A DNA stretch of 64,000 nucleotides from Brevundimonas sp. UBA7664 (GCF_002483305.1 NZ_DLHQ01000059.1:41130-105129); one strand, 5' to 3'. Counted from the stretch's first letter, positions 1 through 9,313 are shown. Program-made: numbers and translations. The notes: generated by a model not told the origin, from the letters alone.

Positions 1-2543
1 TGGCGCGCAACTACGCCTACGCCGAGGATTTCCGCCAGCTGCCGATCGGCACGCGGGGATCCGGTCCGGCGGCGGCGGCGGCGGCGGCGGCGGGCGCGGC
101 GGCGACCGGAGGCCTGCCCAGCGGCGCGACCGGCGCGATCCAGGCGCAGGGCGCCTACGTCACCCGCCTCGGCGATATCGCCCGCGTCGTCGAGGCGCCC
201 GAGGAAGATCGCCGCCTGTTCCGTGGCAACGGCCTCGACCAGATCGGCCTCGCCGTCACCCGCCAGGCCCAGTCGAACGACTTGGCCATCTCCGACGGTG
301 TTAACGACCTGCTGGACGAGATCCGCTCGAGCCTGCCCGAGGGTGCCGAACTGGTCGTCGGGTCCGACAATTCGGTCTTCACCTCCCACGCCATCGACGA
401 GGTCTGGATCACCATCGGCATCTCGCTGGTGCTGGTCGCCCTGGTCAATTTCATTTTCCTGGGCAGTCTGCGGGCCGCCTTCATCCCGACGATCGTGGCG
501 CCGATCTGCCTGCTGGCCACCTTCATCGTCCTGGCCCCGCTGGGCTTCTCGCTCAACCTGCTGACGCTGCTGGCCTTGGTGCTCGCCATCGGCCTGGTGG
601 TCGACGACGCCATCGTGGTGACCGAGAACATCCAGCGCCGCATCGATCACGGCGAGCCACCGCTGGTGGCGGCCGAACGCGGCGCCCGTCAGGTGTTCTT
701 CGCCGTGGTCGCCACCACCGTGGTGCTGCTGGCGGTGTTCGCCCCGCTGCTGTTCCTGCCCGGCTACGTCGGACGGCTGTTCGTGGAGCTGGCGGCGGCG
801 ATCGCGGCCGCGGTGGCCTTCTCAGCCTTCCTGGCGCTCACCCTCTCGCCGATGCTGGCCTCGCGCATCCTGCGCCCCGCCGCCGGCGGCGGCTGGGTCG
901 CCCGCAAGGTCGACCGCGCCATGGAGGCGCTCAAGAACTCCTACGCCAATTCACTCAAGGCCCTGCTGGGCCGGCGCGTCGCGGTCGCCGGGGTCAGCGG
1001 CCTGATCCTGCTCGTCGCCGGGGGCGCGGCGTTCATGTTCGTGACCCTGCCCGACGAACTGGTGCCGCCGGAGGATCGGGGGCGGGTGTCCGTCCGGGTC
1101 CAGGGGCCCGAGGGCGCCGGCTTCGACACGACCCGCCGGATCATGCTGGGGCTCGAGCCGATCCTGGCCGAATACAAGGCCAGCGGCGAGGTCGACAGCT
1201 ACCTCGTCTCTGCGCCCGGCTTTGGCGGCGGCAGCTTCAACTCGGGCAACGCCAGCCTCACCCTGGCTGACTGGTCCGAGCGCGACCGGTCCGCCGACGA
1301 GATTGCCCAGGAACTGAACGGCAAGCTGCGCGGCCAGACCGACGCCCAGGTCAACGCCTCGGTGCCCGGCGCCTTCCAGCGCGGCGGCGGCAACTCCAAC
1401 TCGGTCGAAATGGTCGTGACCGGCTCGGAGTATGAGGACATCTATCGCTGGCTGCAGCCGGTGCTGGCCCGGGCGCTCGAGAATCCGGGCTTCTCGCGCC
1501 CGCGGGTCAACTACGAGCCCAATTCGCCGCGCCTGCTGGTTGATGTTGATCCCGAAAAGGCGGCGGCCCTCGGGGTCTCGGCCCAGTCGATCGGCCGAAC
1601 CCTGGAGACCATGTTTGGTTCGCGCCGCGCGACCACCTATCTGCGCGGCGGCCAGGAATACGACGTCATCCTGCAGACCGAGCGCGACAACCGCCGCACC
1701 GTCGGCGATCTCGAGGCCCTCTATGTGGCCACGGGCGGCGGCCAGCTGGTGCCGCTGTCGTCGGTGGTCACCACCCAGACGTCGGGCGACACGCCCGACC
1801 GTCGCCGGCTGGACCGTCAGCGGGCCATAACCCTGAACGCCGATCTCAATCCCGGGACCACCATCGCCGACGCCACCGCCTTCCTGACCGAGGTGGCCGC
1901 CGAACAGCCGCAAGGCGTCGTGACGACCCAGTGGGGCGGCGCGGCCCGCGATCAGCAGGAAGCGGGCGGGGCCGTCGCCGCGGCCTTCGGTCTGGCCCTG
2001 CTGCTGGTCTTCCTGGTGCTGGCGGCCCAGTTCGAGAGCTGGATTACGCCGGCTGTGATCATGCTGACCGTGCCCCTGGCGGCGGCGGGTGGCCTGTTCG
2101 GCCTGCTGATGGCCGGGTCCAGCCTGAATATCTACAGCCAGATCGGTCTGATCATCCTGATCGGGGTGGCGGCCAAGAACGGTATTCTGATCGTCGAGTT
2201 CGCCAACCAGCTTCGTGACCAGGGCCGGTCGATCCACGACGCGATCATCGAGTCGTCGACGCTGCGTCTGCGGCCGATCATCATGACCTCGATCGCCACC
2301 GCCTTCGGCGCCCTGCCGCTGGTGCTGTGGCAGGGGGCGGGGGCCGGCAGCCGCCAGACCATCGGCGTGGTGATCTTCTCCGGTGCGATGTTCGCGACGC
2401 TGCTGACCCTGTTCGTGGTGCCGGTGATCTATGGGGTGCTGGCGCGCTTCACCAAGTCGCCGGAGTACACCGCCCGCAAGATCGAGGAGTGGGAGGCGCA
2501 GGAAGCCACGGCCAACGACAAGGTCCCGGCCGCGGCGGAGTAG
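1..2543 (+). CDS. RND efflux pump permease (AcrB/HAE1 family), 5'-truncated by window edge
   Basis: Inner-membrane proton-driven RND multidrug/solvent exporter subunit. Only the C-terminal roughly 850 codons are present; the frame is open from position 3 and the real start lies left of the window. Visible parts: the hydrophobic TM block with LALVLAIGLVVDDAIVVTEN (the conserved Asp pair of the proton relay), the second periplasmic loop, and the closing TM block with GVAAKNGILIVEFANQ. An Ala/Gly-rich stretch near positions 60-150 sits just before the conserved LGDIARV segment. No adaptor or TolC gene follows; these would be expected upstream, outside the window. Substrate unknown. Confidence 0.93.
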   Translation, partial: ARNYAYAEDFRQLPIGTRGSGPAAAAAAAAGAAATGGLPSGATGAIQAQGAYVTRLGDIARVVEAPEEDRRLFRGNGLDQIGLAVTRQAQSNDLAISDGVNDLLDEIRSSLPEGAELVVGSDNSVFTSHAIDEVWITIGISLVLVALVNFIFLGSLRAAFIPTIVAPICLLATFIVLAPLGFSLNLLTLLALVLAIGLVVDDAIVVTENIQRRIDHGEPPLVAAERGARQVFFAVVATTVVLLAVFAPLLFLPGYVGRLFVELAAAIAAAVAFSAFLALTLSPMLASRILRPAAGGGWVARKVDRAMEALKNSYANSLKALLGRRVAVAGVSGLILLVAGGAAFMFVTLPDELVPPEDRGRVSVRVQGPEGAGFDTTRRIMLGLEPILAEYKASGEVDSYLVSAPGFGGGSFNSGNASLTLADWSERDRSADEIAQELNGKLRGQTDAQVNASVPGAFQRGGGNSNSVEMVVTGSEYEDIYRWLQPVLARALENPGFSRPRVNYEPNSPRLLVDVDPEKAAALGVSAQSIGRTLETMFGSRRATTYLRGGQEYDVILQTERDNRRTVGDLEALYVATGGGQLVPLSSVVTTQTSGDTPDRRRLDRQRAITLNADLNPGTTIADATAFLTEVAAEQPQGVVTTQWGGAARDQQEAGGAVAAAFGLALLLVFLVLAAQFESWITPAVIMLTVPLAAAGGLFGLLMAGSSLNIYSQIGLIILIGVAAKNGILIVEFANQLRDQGRSIHDAIIESSTLRLRPIIMTSIATAFGALPLVLWQGAGAGSRQTIGVVIFSGAMFATLLTLFVVPVIYGVLARFTKSPEYTARKIEEWEAQEATANDKVPAAAE

Positions 2544-2546
2544 GCG

Positions 2547-3056
2547 TCAGGGCGCCGGCGGCGTGTAGCCGGTCTCGACCTTGAGGAAGGCGATGACGTC
2601 GCGGCGGTCGGTCGGGTCGGGGATGCCGGCGAAGGACATCTTCGTGCCCTTCAGGAAGGTGCGCGGGTTCTCCAGCCAGTGGTCGAGCCGCTCGCCGTCC
2701 CAGGCGAAACCGGCGTCCTTCACCGCGGTGGAGTAATTGAAGCCGGCGACCGCGCCCGCCTGCCGTCCGAAGACGCCATGGAGGTTCGGCCCCGTCATGT
2801 TCGGTCCACCCTCGGTGATGGTGTGACAGGACCGGCAGCGGGCGAAGACGCGGCGGCCATTGTCCAGATCGGCCTGGTTCCACGGCGCGGGCAGGGCGGC
2901 CAGCAGGGCCGCCTTCTCCGCCGTGGTTGGCGCGGGCGCGGCCGCCGGCGGGGCGGACCTCCCTGACTCCGCGGCCGGCGCGCTGCTGGCATCGCTCCCC
3001 TGACCGCAACCGGCCAGGGCAAGGGCGACGAGGGCAGTGAGTGCAGGGCGGATCAT
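2547..3056 (-). CDS. c-type cytochrome, class I, predicted lipoprotein
   Basis: A 169-residue electron-transfer protein of the cytochrome c2/c550 type. The start ATG at 3056 gives MIRPALTALVALALAGCGQG, a lipoprotein signal with lipobox Cys at residue 17; the reading frame extends further upstream but without signal-peptide character. The region at residues 18-45 is Ala/Pro-rich and probably a flexible tether. The heme motif CRSCH is at residues 74-78 and the likely axial Met lies in GTKMSF near residue 140. It converges on the RND gene (3-bp gap) and is divergent from feoA. Possible donor to a terminal oxidase or reductase, but no partner is adjacent. Confidence 0.9.
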   Translation of the reverse strand: MIRPALTALVALALAGCGQGSDASSAPAAESGRSAPPAAAPAPTTAEKAALLAALPAPWNQADLDNGRRVFARCRSCHTITEGGPNMTGPNLHGVFGRQAGAVAGFNYSTAVKDAGFAWDGERLDHWLENPRTFLKGTKMSFAGIPDPTDRRDVIAFLKVETGYTPPAP

Positions 3057-3207
3057 GGGCCGGCTCCGGTTTGTCCTGACGAGTGATAGCTGAACCACGG
3101 CGCCGGGCAACCGGCTGCGGCGAGATGCCGGGCTGGACGAATGCCAGTCGCACCTGATAATCAGTGTCAACAGGCGCGGCAGGTTGCGCCGATGATTCAC
3201 GAGCGTC

Positions 3208-3516
3208 ATGTCCGACACCCGCAAACTCAGCCATGCCCGCCAGGGCGACCGGGGCGTCATCGTCCAGGTCGGCGATCACGGTCTCCATGACGAACACGCG
3301 ATGGAGCTGGTGCGCAGGCTGCTGGAGCTCGGCTTCGTCGAGGGCGCGCGGGTCGAACTGCTCCACGAGGGCCTGTTTGGCCGCGACCCCATCGCCATGA
3401 AGGTCGATGACATGCGGGTCGCGCTGCGCCGGCATGAGGCCGCCAGCCTGACCGTGTGTTTCGAACCGGCCATGATCCCCGAGCCGGAATTCGCGACTCA
3501 AGAAGTCGCCGCCTGA
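3208..3516 (+). CDS. feoA: FeoA, ferrous iron transport accessory protein
   Basis: A 102-residue SH3-like FeoA-domain protein. The characteristic core is visible: LLELGFVEGARVEL followed by the FGRDPIAMKV strand and a basic turn. FeoA is a cytoplasmic partner needed for FeoB function. Its TGA overlaps the feoB ATG (TGATG at 3514-3518), so the two are translationally coupled. Ferrous uptake fits the microaerobic or anaerobic theme of the neighbouring nitrate-respiration cluster. Confidence 0.92.
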   Translation: MSDTRKLSHARQGDRGVIVQVGDHGLHDEHAMELVRRLLELGFVEGARVELLHEGLFGRDPIAMKVDDMRVALRRHEAASLTVCFEPAMIPEPEFATQEVAA

Positions 3517-5387
3517 TGGACATGGCGGTACGGAGCGCGCGGGTCGCGCTCGTCGGCAATCCGAACAGCGGCAAGACGGCCCTGTTCAACGCCCTGACCG
3601 GCGCCCACCAGAAGGTCGCCAACTACGCCGGCGTCACCGTGGAGCGGAAGGAGGGCCTGATCCGCTCGGCGGATGGCGGTGTGATGTCCGTGCTGGACCT
3701 GCCAGGCACCTATTCCCTGCGCGCCCGGAGCCCGGACGAGGAGGTCACCCGCGACGCGGTGCTGGGCCGGCTGGCCGGCGAGCAGGCGCCGGACGGGATC
3801 GTCGCGGTGGCCGATGCGACCAACCTGCGGCTGGTTTTGCGTCTGGTGCTCGAGCTCAAGGCGGTCGGACGACCGATGGTGCTGGCGCTCAACATGTATG
3901 ACATCGCCCAGCGTCAGGGCCTGCGCATCGACCTGGAACGGCTGTCGTCCGAACTGGGCCTGGCGGTGGTGCCGACGACGGCGACGCGGAAGCGCGGCAT
4001 CGAGGACCTCATCGCCGCTGTCGAGGCGATGGTCGACGCCCGGTCTCAGGTGGTGGAAAGCGTCTGGACTCCGCCGGACGCGACCGCCCTGCGCAGCGCG
4101 GCCCGCGAGGCCGAACGCATCATGAAGGCGTGCGTCCAACCGCCGGAGCGGCCCGACACCCTGACTGGCCGGATCGACTCCGTGCTGCTGCATCCGATCG
4201 GCGGACTGCTGATCCTGACCGCGATCATGTTTGTGATGTTCCAGGCGGTCTTCAGCTGGGCCACGCCGTTCGCGGACGGCATAGAGGCGCTCCTCGCCGG
4301 CGTGGGTCTGGCGGTGGCGGCGGTGATGCCGGACGGCATCTGGCAGAGCCTGATCGTCGACGGGCTGATCGCTGGCGTGGGCAGCGTGCTCGTCTTCCTG
4401 CCCCAGATCCTGATCCTGTTCTTCTTCATTATCCTGCTCGAGGACTTCGGCTACATGGCCCGCGCCGCGTTCCTGCTGGACCGGATCATGGGCGTCGCCG
4501 GCCTTCACGGCCGGGCCTTCGTTCCTTTGCTGTCCAGCGTGGCCTGCGCCATTCCAGGCGTGATGGCGGCGCGGGTGATCGACTCGAAACGCGACCGCCT
4601 GACCACCATCATGGTGGCGCCCCTGATGACCTGTTCAGCGCGGATTCCGGTCTACACGCTGATCATCGGCGCCTTCATTCCGAACGAGCAGGTCTGGGGC
4701 TTCGCCAATCTCCAGGGCCTCGTCATGTTCGGCCTCTACGCCGCCGGCATCGTCAGCGCCCTGACGGTGTCCTTCGTCATCCGCAAGGTGTTCTGGCGCG
4801 GCGCCGTGGAGCCTTTCATGATGGAGCTTCCCGCCTACAAGACGCCCGATCCCAAGAGCGTGGTGTTCAACCTGTGGCTCCGCGCGCGGATATTCCTCGA
4901 GCGGGCCGGGCGCATCATTCTGCCGCTGATGATCATCGTCTGGGCGCTGGCGACCTTCCCCTACCCCCCCGAGGGCGCGACCCAGCCCGCGATCGACTAC
5001 AGTTTCGCCGGCATGATCGGCCACGCCCTGGAGCCGATCTTCGCGCCGATCGGGTTCAACTGGCAGATGGTCATCGCCCTGATACCGGGGATGGCCGCCC
5101 GCGAGGTCGCCGTCGCGGCCCTCGGCACGGTCTATGCGGTGGCTGATCCGGAAAGCGCCACCAGCCTGCTGGGCGCCACCCTGGCGGCCCAGTGGTCGCT
5201 GGCCACCGGCCTGGCCTTCCTCGCCTGGTACGTCTTCGCGCCCCAGTGCGTGGCGACGCTTGGCGTGGTCAAGCGCGAGCTGAACTCGTGGAAATGGATG
5301 TGGGTCATGGTCATCTATATGTTCGGACTGGCCTATCTGGCGGCCTTCGTCGTCTACCGGATCGCGGTCGCCCTGGGCGGGGGCTGA
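3516..5387 (+). CDS. feoB: FeoB, ferrous iron transporter
   Basis: A 623-residue G-protein-coupled Fe(II) permease. The N-terminal GTPase domain shows G1 GNPNSGKT (residues 14-21), G3 DLPG (61-64) and G4 NMYD. A helical GDI-like linker follows, then the membrane domain with two Gate-type blocks, including the conserved Cys-bearing segments VACAIPGVMAAR and MTCSARIPVY. It is shorter than the E. coli protein, chiefly at the C-terminus, which ends soon after the last TM helix with no FeoC-binding tail. The start at 3516 was chosen for its overlap with the feoA stop; an upstream in-frame start would lie inside feoA. Confidence 0.95.
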   Translation: MDMAVRSARVALVGNPNSGKTALFNALTGAHQKVANYAGVTVERKEGLIRSADGGVMSVLDLPGTYSLRARSPDEEVTRDAVLGRLAGEQAPDGIVAVADATNLRLVLRLVLELKAVGRPMVLALNMYDIAQRQGLRIDLERLSSELGLAVVPTTATRKRGIEDLIAAVEAMVDARSQVVESVWTPPDATALRSAAREAERIMKACVQPPERPDTLTGRIDSVLLHPIGGLLILTAIMFVMFQAVFSWATPFADGIEALLAGVGLAVAAVMPDGIWQSLIVDGLIAGVGSVLVFLPQILILFFFIILLEDFGYMARAAFLLDRIMGVAGLHGRAFVPLLSSVACAIPGVMAARVIDSKRDRLTTIMVAPLMTCSARIPVYTLIIGAFIPNEQVWGFANLQGLVMFGLYAAGIVSALTVSFVIRKVFWRGAVEPFMMELPAYKTPDPKSVVFNLWLRARIFLERAGRIILPLMIIVWALATFPYPPEGATQPAIDYSFAGMIGHALEPIFAPIGFNWQMVIALIPGMAAREVAVAALGTVYAVADPESATSLLGATLAAQWSLATGLAFLAWYVFAPQCVATLGVVKRELNSWKWMWVMVIYMFGLAYLAAFVVYRIAVALGGG

Positions 5388-5421
5388 TCGGCAGCGCGTT
5401 CGTGCTCCAGGCGAACCATGG

Positions 5422-5435
5422 TTGACAAGCGTCAA
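5422..5435. promoter_or_regulatory. FNR/FixK-like palindrome
   Basis: TTGACAAGCGTCAA is a perfect 5-4-5 palindrome, one base per arm from TTGATNNNNATCAA. It lies between feoB and the uncharacterised gene at 5474. The centre is only about 45 bp from that ATG, so activation would give a very short leader. Confidence 0.5.
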
Positions 5436-5473
5436 AGCATGAGGCGAATCCCCGGATGTCCGGGGAGAATGAA

Positions 5474-5974
5474 ATGCTGTCGCCGCTGAAACCTTTGTTG
5501 TGCCGACACGAATTCTATTGGTCCGAGCGGCATCGCGCCGACCGCTGCCGACGCTGCGGCAAGACCCAGGCCGCCAGTCCCCAGGAATCATCCTCCCTCG
5601 TGAACGGGGCCACGCCGTCGCTGAGCGTGGATGAAGTGTTGAAGTCGTTCGCTTCCGAAGGGCCCCAGGGCGCGATGGACAGCGCCTTCTTCGATATCCC
5701 GACCCCTGAGCAGCCCGCGCCAACGGCTGCGCGGTCCCGATCGAAGGGACCCAGCGCCAAGGTGCTGAAGGCCCAGGCCAGTGAAAGGCGTGAAAACCTT
5801 CTGGCTCTGCTGGACCGGATCGCCGTGGGCGGACAGCCCAGCCGGCAGGACTCCCTGGATGCGCTGCTCGCAGTCATCGAGGACGCCCACTCCGCTGATC
5901 CGGTGCTTTTCGGCCCGAACGCCGCCGGCCATTTCGCCAGGCTGCACGAGGCGCGGGGCGGCCTGATCTTCTAG
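5474..5974 (+). CDS. Uncharacterised protein with N-terminal Cys/His knuckle
   Basis: About 166 residues, not recognised. The start at 5474 is preferred because GGGGAG stands 7 bp upstream; an in-frame ATG at 5456 would add six residues. The N-terminus carries CRHEFYW followed by CRRCGK, a spacing compatible with a small zinc knuckle. A Ser/Pro-rich linker follows (about residues 35-95). The C-terminal third is helical, with a basic segment and an LLALLDRIAVGG helix. It follows feoB by about 85 bp and is preceded by a possible FNR-like box, hinting at anaerobic expression. No function is assigned. Confidence 0.75.
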   Translation: MLSPLKPLLCRHEFYWSERHRADRCRRCGKTQAASPQESSSLVNGATPSLSVDEVLKSFASEGPQGAMDSAFFDIPTPEQPAPTAARSRSKGPSAKVLKAQASERRENLLALLDRIAVGGQPSRQDSLDALLAVIEDAHSADPVLFGPNAAGHFARLHEARGGLIF

Positions 5975-5979
5975 GGTGC

Positions 5980-6055
5980 TGGTGCCGGCTGCAGGAATCG
6001 AACCCGCGACATCCAGTTTACAAAACTGGCGCTCTACCAACTGAGCTAAGCCGGC
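5980..6055 (-). tRNA. tRNA-Thr (anticodon UGU)
   Basis: The reverse strand folds as a 76-nt tRNA. The acceptor stem is GCCGGCT/AGCCGGC, the D-arm has AGCTCAGTTGGTAGAGC, the anticodon stem is CCAGT/ACTGG with loop TTTGTAA (anticodon TGT), the T-arm is GCGGGTTCGATTCCTGC, and an encoded CCA ends it at 5980-5982. Confidence 0.96.
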
Positions 6056-6230
6056 CGCCGCCTCGACGGGCGGCCCTTATGCTGGCGCATGGCCGAGGAC
6101 GTCAAGGCGGGTCCGCCGCGCCCTCGTTCGCCCGGCCGGCCGGTCCTGCCTGGCGGGGTCCGTTCGGTTAGGGGTCTGTCGCGAGACCGCGCCGGTTGCT
6201 AAGGCGACAGGAGTGCTACGAGGGCCGACC

Positions 6231-7673
6231 ATGACCAAGACGATCGAACTGTCCCACTGGATCAACGGCGAGAAGGTCGAGGCGGACCGCCCGGGTGAGA
6301 GCCTCAATCCGTCGGACACGCGAGAGGTGGTCGCCCGCACGCCCGACGGCGGCGAGGCCGAGGTGAATGCGGCGGTGGCGGCGGCGAAGGCGGCGTTCCC
6401 GGCCTGGGCGGACGCCTCGCCCGAGATGCGTTCCGACATCCTCGACCGCGCCGGGACCCTGGTCATGGAGCGCCGCGAGGCGCTGGGGCGGCTGCTGTCG
6501 CGCGAGGAGGGCAAGACCCTGGCCGAGGGGATCGGCGAGACCGTCCGCGCCGGCCGGGTGCTGAAATATTTCGCCGGCGAGGCCCTGCGCGTCCACGGCC
6601 AGAACCTGGCCTCGGTGCGGCCCGGGGTGGAGATCCAGACCTATCGTCAGGCGGTCGGCGTCTATGGCCTGATCACCCCGTGGAATTTCCCCATCGCCAT
6701 TCCCGCCTGGAAGGCGGCGCCGGCGCTGGCCTTCGGCAATACGGTGGTCATGAAGCCCGCCGGGCCGACGCCCGCAACCGCCGAGGCCCTGGTCGCCATC
6801 CTGCATGAGGCGGGCCTGCCGAAAGGCGTGTTGAATCTCGTCATCGGGCGCGGCCGGGTCGGACAGGCGATCGTTGACCATCCGGACGTGGACGGGGTCA
6901 GCTTCACCGGCTCCCAGGGCGTGGGCGCGGGCGTCGCCGCCGGCGCCGTGCGGCGTCAGGCGCGCGTCCAGCTGGAGATGGGCGGCAAGAACCCGCTGAT
7001 CGTGCTCGACGACGCCGATCTGGATCGGGCGGTTCAGATCGCGCTGGACGGCTCGTTCTTCGCCACCGGCCAACGCTGCACCGCCTCAAGCCGGCTGATC
7101 GTGCAGGACGGTATCCACGACCGCTTCGTCGCCGCCCTGGCCGAACGGGTCGCGGCGCTGCGGGTGGGCGATGCGCTTGATCCGGAGACCCAGATGGGTC
7201 CGGCCGTGTCCGAGGATCAGATGGAGACCTCCTACCGCTACGTCGAGGTGGCGCGGGGCGAGGGCGGGCGGATCGTCACCGGTGGTGCGCGTCTGCAGCT
7301 GGAGAAGCCGGGCTGGTACGTCCAGCCGACCCTGATCGCCGACACCGCGGCCGGCATGCGGATCAACCATGAAGAGGTCTTCGGCCCCGTCGCCTCGACC
7401 ATCCGGGTCAAGGACTACGAGCAGGCGCTGGAGATCGCCAACGGCGTCGAGTTCGGCCTGTCCGCCGGCATCGTCACCGGCTCGCTGAAACACGCCCGTG
7501 ATTTCCAGCGGCGGGCGAAGGCGGGCATGACGATGGTCAATCTGCCGACCGCGGGGGTGGACTATCATGTCCCGTTCGGCGGCTCGAAATCCTCCAGCTA
7601 CGGCGCCCGGGAGCAGGGCTTCGCGGCGGTGGAGTTCTTCACCCAGACCAAGACGAGCTATTCGGCGGGCTGA
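6231..7673 (+). CDS. NAD(P)-dependent aldehyde dehydrogenase, alpha-ketoglutaric semialdehyde dehydrogenase-like
   Basis: A 480-residue ALDH-superfamily enzyme oxidising an aldehyde to the acid. Visible catalytic elements: PWNFP with Asn152, MKPAG with Lys175, LEMGGKNP with general base Glu249, and FFATGQRC with nucleophile Cys283. The C-terminal VPFGGSKSSSYGAREQG is typical of the 2,5-dioxopentanoate/succinate-semialdehyde branch (inference, not proof of substrate). The start at 6231 (ATGACCAAG) is preferred over one six codons upstream. It stands alone, with no sugar-acid pathway genes nearby. Confidence 0.9.
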   Translation: MTKTIELSHWINGEKVEADRPGESLNPSDTREVVARTPDGGEAEVNAAVAAAKAAFPAWADASPEMRSDILDRAGTLVMERREALGRLLSREEGKTLAEGIGETVRAGRVLKYFAGEALRVHGQNLASVRPGVEIQTYRQAVGVYGLITPWNFPIAIPAWKAAPALAFGNTVVMKPAGPTPATAEALVAILHEAGLPKGVLNLVIGRGRVGQAIVDHPDVDGVSFTGSQGVGAGVAAGAVRRQARVQLEMGGKNPLIVLDDADLDRAVQIALDGSFFATGQRCTASSRLIVQDGIHDRFVAALAERVAALRVGDALDPETQMGPAVSEDQMETSYRYVEVARGEGGRIVTGGARLQLEKPGWYVQPTLIADTAAGMRINHEEVFGPVASTIRVKDYEQALEIANGVEFGLSAGIVTGSLKHARDFQRRAKAGMTMVNLPTAGVDYHVPFGGSKSSSYGAREQGFAAVEFFTQTKTSYSAG

Positions 7674-7755
7674 CGCGGGCCGGTCGCTTGCCAGCGTCCG
7701 CCAACGGCGACATCATTCGCGAAAGTCCATTCTGCAGCGAAACGTCGGGGGAATG

Positions 7756-8553
7756 ATGGACACGACCTTGGGGCTGCCGGCGATCCGGCAGGTCGGCCTC
7801 GCCGCGCCGTTCGGCTGGCTGGCCGCGGGCTGGGGGGACCTGATGAAGGCTCCGGGCCCCCTTCTGCTGTACGGGGCCGGCGTCGCGGCCGGCAGTTTCG
7901 CGCTCTGCTACGGAGTCTACGTCACCAACGGCGCCTTCTGGGTCATGGCGCTGACGATCGGCTTCGTCATGATCGCCCCCGTTCTCGCCATGGGGCCCTA
8001 TGAGGCCGGCCGTCTGATCGAGAGGGGCGAACGACCGAAATTGGGGCAGATCCTGTTCGTGCGCTCGGCGTTTCGGCAGGACGTCGCCTACCTCAGCCTG
8101 CTGCTGGTGATGCTCTACTTCCTGTGGGGGCGGGTCGCTCAGATCGTCTACGGGCTGTCGACGTACCAGATTCACCGCGATTTCGACGCCCTCGCGGCCT
8201 TCGCCCTGGGCACCGAGGATGGCCGGGGCATGCTCATGGCCGGATCCCTTACGGGCGGGGTGCTCGCTTTCGTGGCCTATGCGCTGGTCGTCGTATCCGC
8301 GCCCATGCTGCTCCACTCGGGCGCCAATGTGTTTGCGGCGGTGGCCACCAGCGTGCGCGCCGTCAACGCAAGCTTCCTGCCGCTGCTGCTCTGGGCGGTG
8401 ATCATCACCATCCTGCTGTTGATGTCGGCGGCGACGGGTTTTCTCGCCCTGGTCGTCGTCTTCCCGTGGCTGGGGCTCGCCAGCTGGCGCGCCTACCGCG
8501 ATCTGGTCGTGGAGCACGAAGCGGCGGCGGACGGGCTGCCTGACGCCGCGTAG
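7756..8553 (+). CDS. DUF2189 family integral membrane protein
   Basis: About 265 residues with six or seven hydrophobic segments. The conserved DUF2189 features are visible: FGWLAAGWGDL near the N-terminus, the PVLAMGPYEAGRLIERGE segment, and a closing WRAYRDLV. The family has no established biochemical function. ATGATG at 7753/7756 gives two possible starts; the second has the better distance to GGGGG at about 7746-7751. It is a single gene downstream of the aldehyde dehydrogenase. The 178 bp that follow hold no convincing feature. Confidence 0.85.
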   Translation: MDTTLGLPAIRQVGLAAPFGWLAAGWGDLMKAPGPLLLYGAGVAAGSFALCYGVYVTNGAFWVMALTIGFVMIAPVLAMGPYEAGRLIERGERPKLGQILFVRSAFRQDVAYLSLLLVMLYFLWGRVAQIVYGLSTYQIHRDFDALAAFALGTEDGRGMLMAGSLTGGVLAFVAYALVVVSAPMLLHSGANVFAAVATSVRAVNASFLPLLLWAVIITILLLMSAATGFLALVVVFPWLGLASWRAYRDLVVEHEAAADGLPDAA

Positions 8554-8731
8554 CGGCCGGGGGCTCTCACAGGCATCCGTGAGGCCCGGTGGCGGTGCTG
8601 TCAGTCCAACGACAACTTGTCTCCAGTCGCAGCGGGTAGAGGGCAGGGGATGCAGACCCTGGCCCTACCAGAGCTGGAGCAAGGCTGGTTGCCGACCCGG
8701 CTCTCGAGCCTGATTTATATTGGCTGCGACA

Positions 8732-9313
8732 TCATGTCAGCACCGCCTCAGCCGCGGCCAGGTCTTCGGCGGTGTTAATGTTCATGAAAGGATCGCCTCT
8801 CTCGACGGACCAGTCCACGACGGCGCAGCCCACGGCCTCGCTCAGGCCGCGAAGGGACAGCCGCCCCTCTTCGGCCCGTCGCACCACCGTGGGCACGACG
8901 GAGGTTCGCCAGAGGGCGCAGACCGGATGCAGCCGTCCGTCGCTGGCGGCGACCGCGACTCCGACCTCAGAGGTCAGGGCCTGCTCCAGCCGATGGTGCA
9001 GGTCGTCTGGCAGGAAGGGCATGTCGCAGGCCAGGGTCAGGACCCGGTCGGCGCCGGCCTCCGCGGCCCAGGACAAGGCCGAGAGCAGGCCTGCCAGCGG
9101 CCCTTCGATACCCGGTGCGTCCAGCACCACGGTCCCGTCGAAGCCGGCGACCTGTTCGGGGCTGCGCGCGACGAGGATGGAGGGCGCCGCGATGACGTGC
9201 GCGTGGGTCAGGGCGTGATCCAGCAGGCGGGCTCCACCCAGCAGGCGGCGCGGCTTGTCGCCGCCGATCCGCCGGCCGGCCCCGCCGGCGAGGATGGCCA
9301 CCACCAGGCCCAT
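8732..9313 (-). CDS. mobA: MobA, molybdenum cofactor guanylyltransferase
   Basis: A 193-residue cytoplasmic nucleotidyltransferase that joins GMP to Mo-molybdopterin, giving the bis-MGD cofactor that NarG needs. The N-terminal LAGGAGRRIGGDKP (residues 8-21) is the nucleotide-binding signature and LACDMPFLP (about 93-101) holds the metal-binding Asp. It is the last gene of the leftward nar string and directly abuts the carbonic anhydrase stop. Placing MobA at the end of a nar operon ties cofactor maturation to enzyme supply. Confidence 0.93.
   Translation of the reverse strand: MGLVVAILAGGAGRRIGGDKPRRLLGGARLLDHALTHAHVIAAPSILVARSPEQVAGFDGTVVLDAPGIEGPLAGLLSALSWAAEAGADRVLTLACDMPFLPDDLHHRLEQALTSEVGVAVAASDGRLHPVCALWRTSVVPTVVRRAEEGRLSLRGLSEAVGCAVVDWSVERGDPFMNINTAEDLAAAEAVLT

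Noticed and set aside
951..2237. Long open frame opposite the RND pump
   Set aside because: Codon pattern is a shadow of the coding strand (high-GC antisense frame); no recognisable domain, and the RND frame is certain.
3160..3172. CTGATAATCAG palindrome upstream of feoA
   Set aside because: Half-sites are spaced by one base, not four, so it is not an FNR box; a Fur or Irr site is possible but not supported by a second match.
8650..8778. Small frame starting ATG at 8,650 with a plausible ribosome site
   Set aside because: It runs into the opposite-strand mobA end, has no similarity that I recognise and no conserved pattern. Too weak to call.
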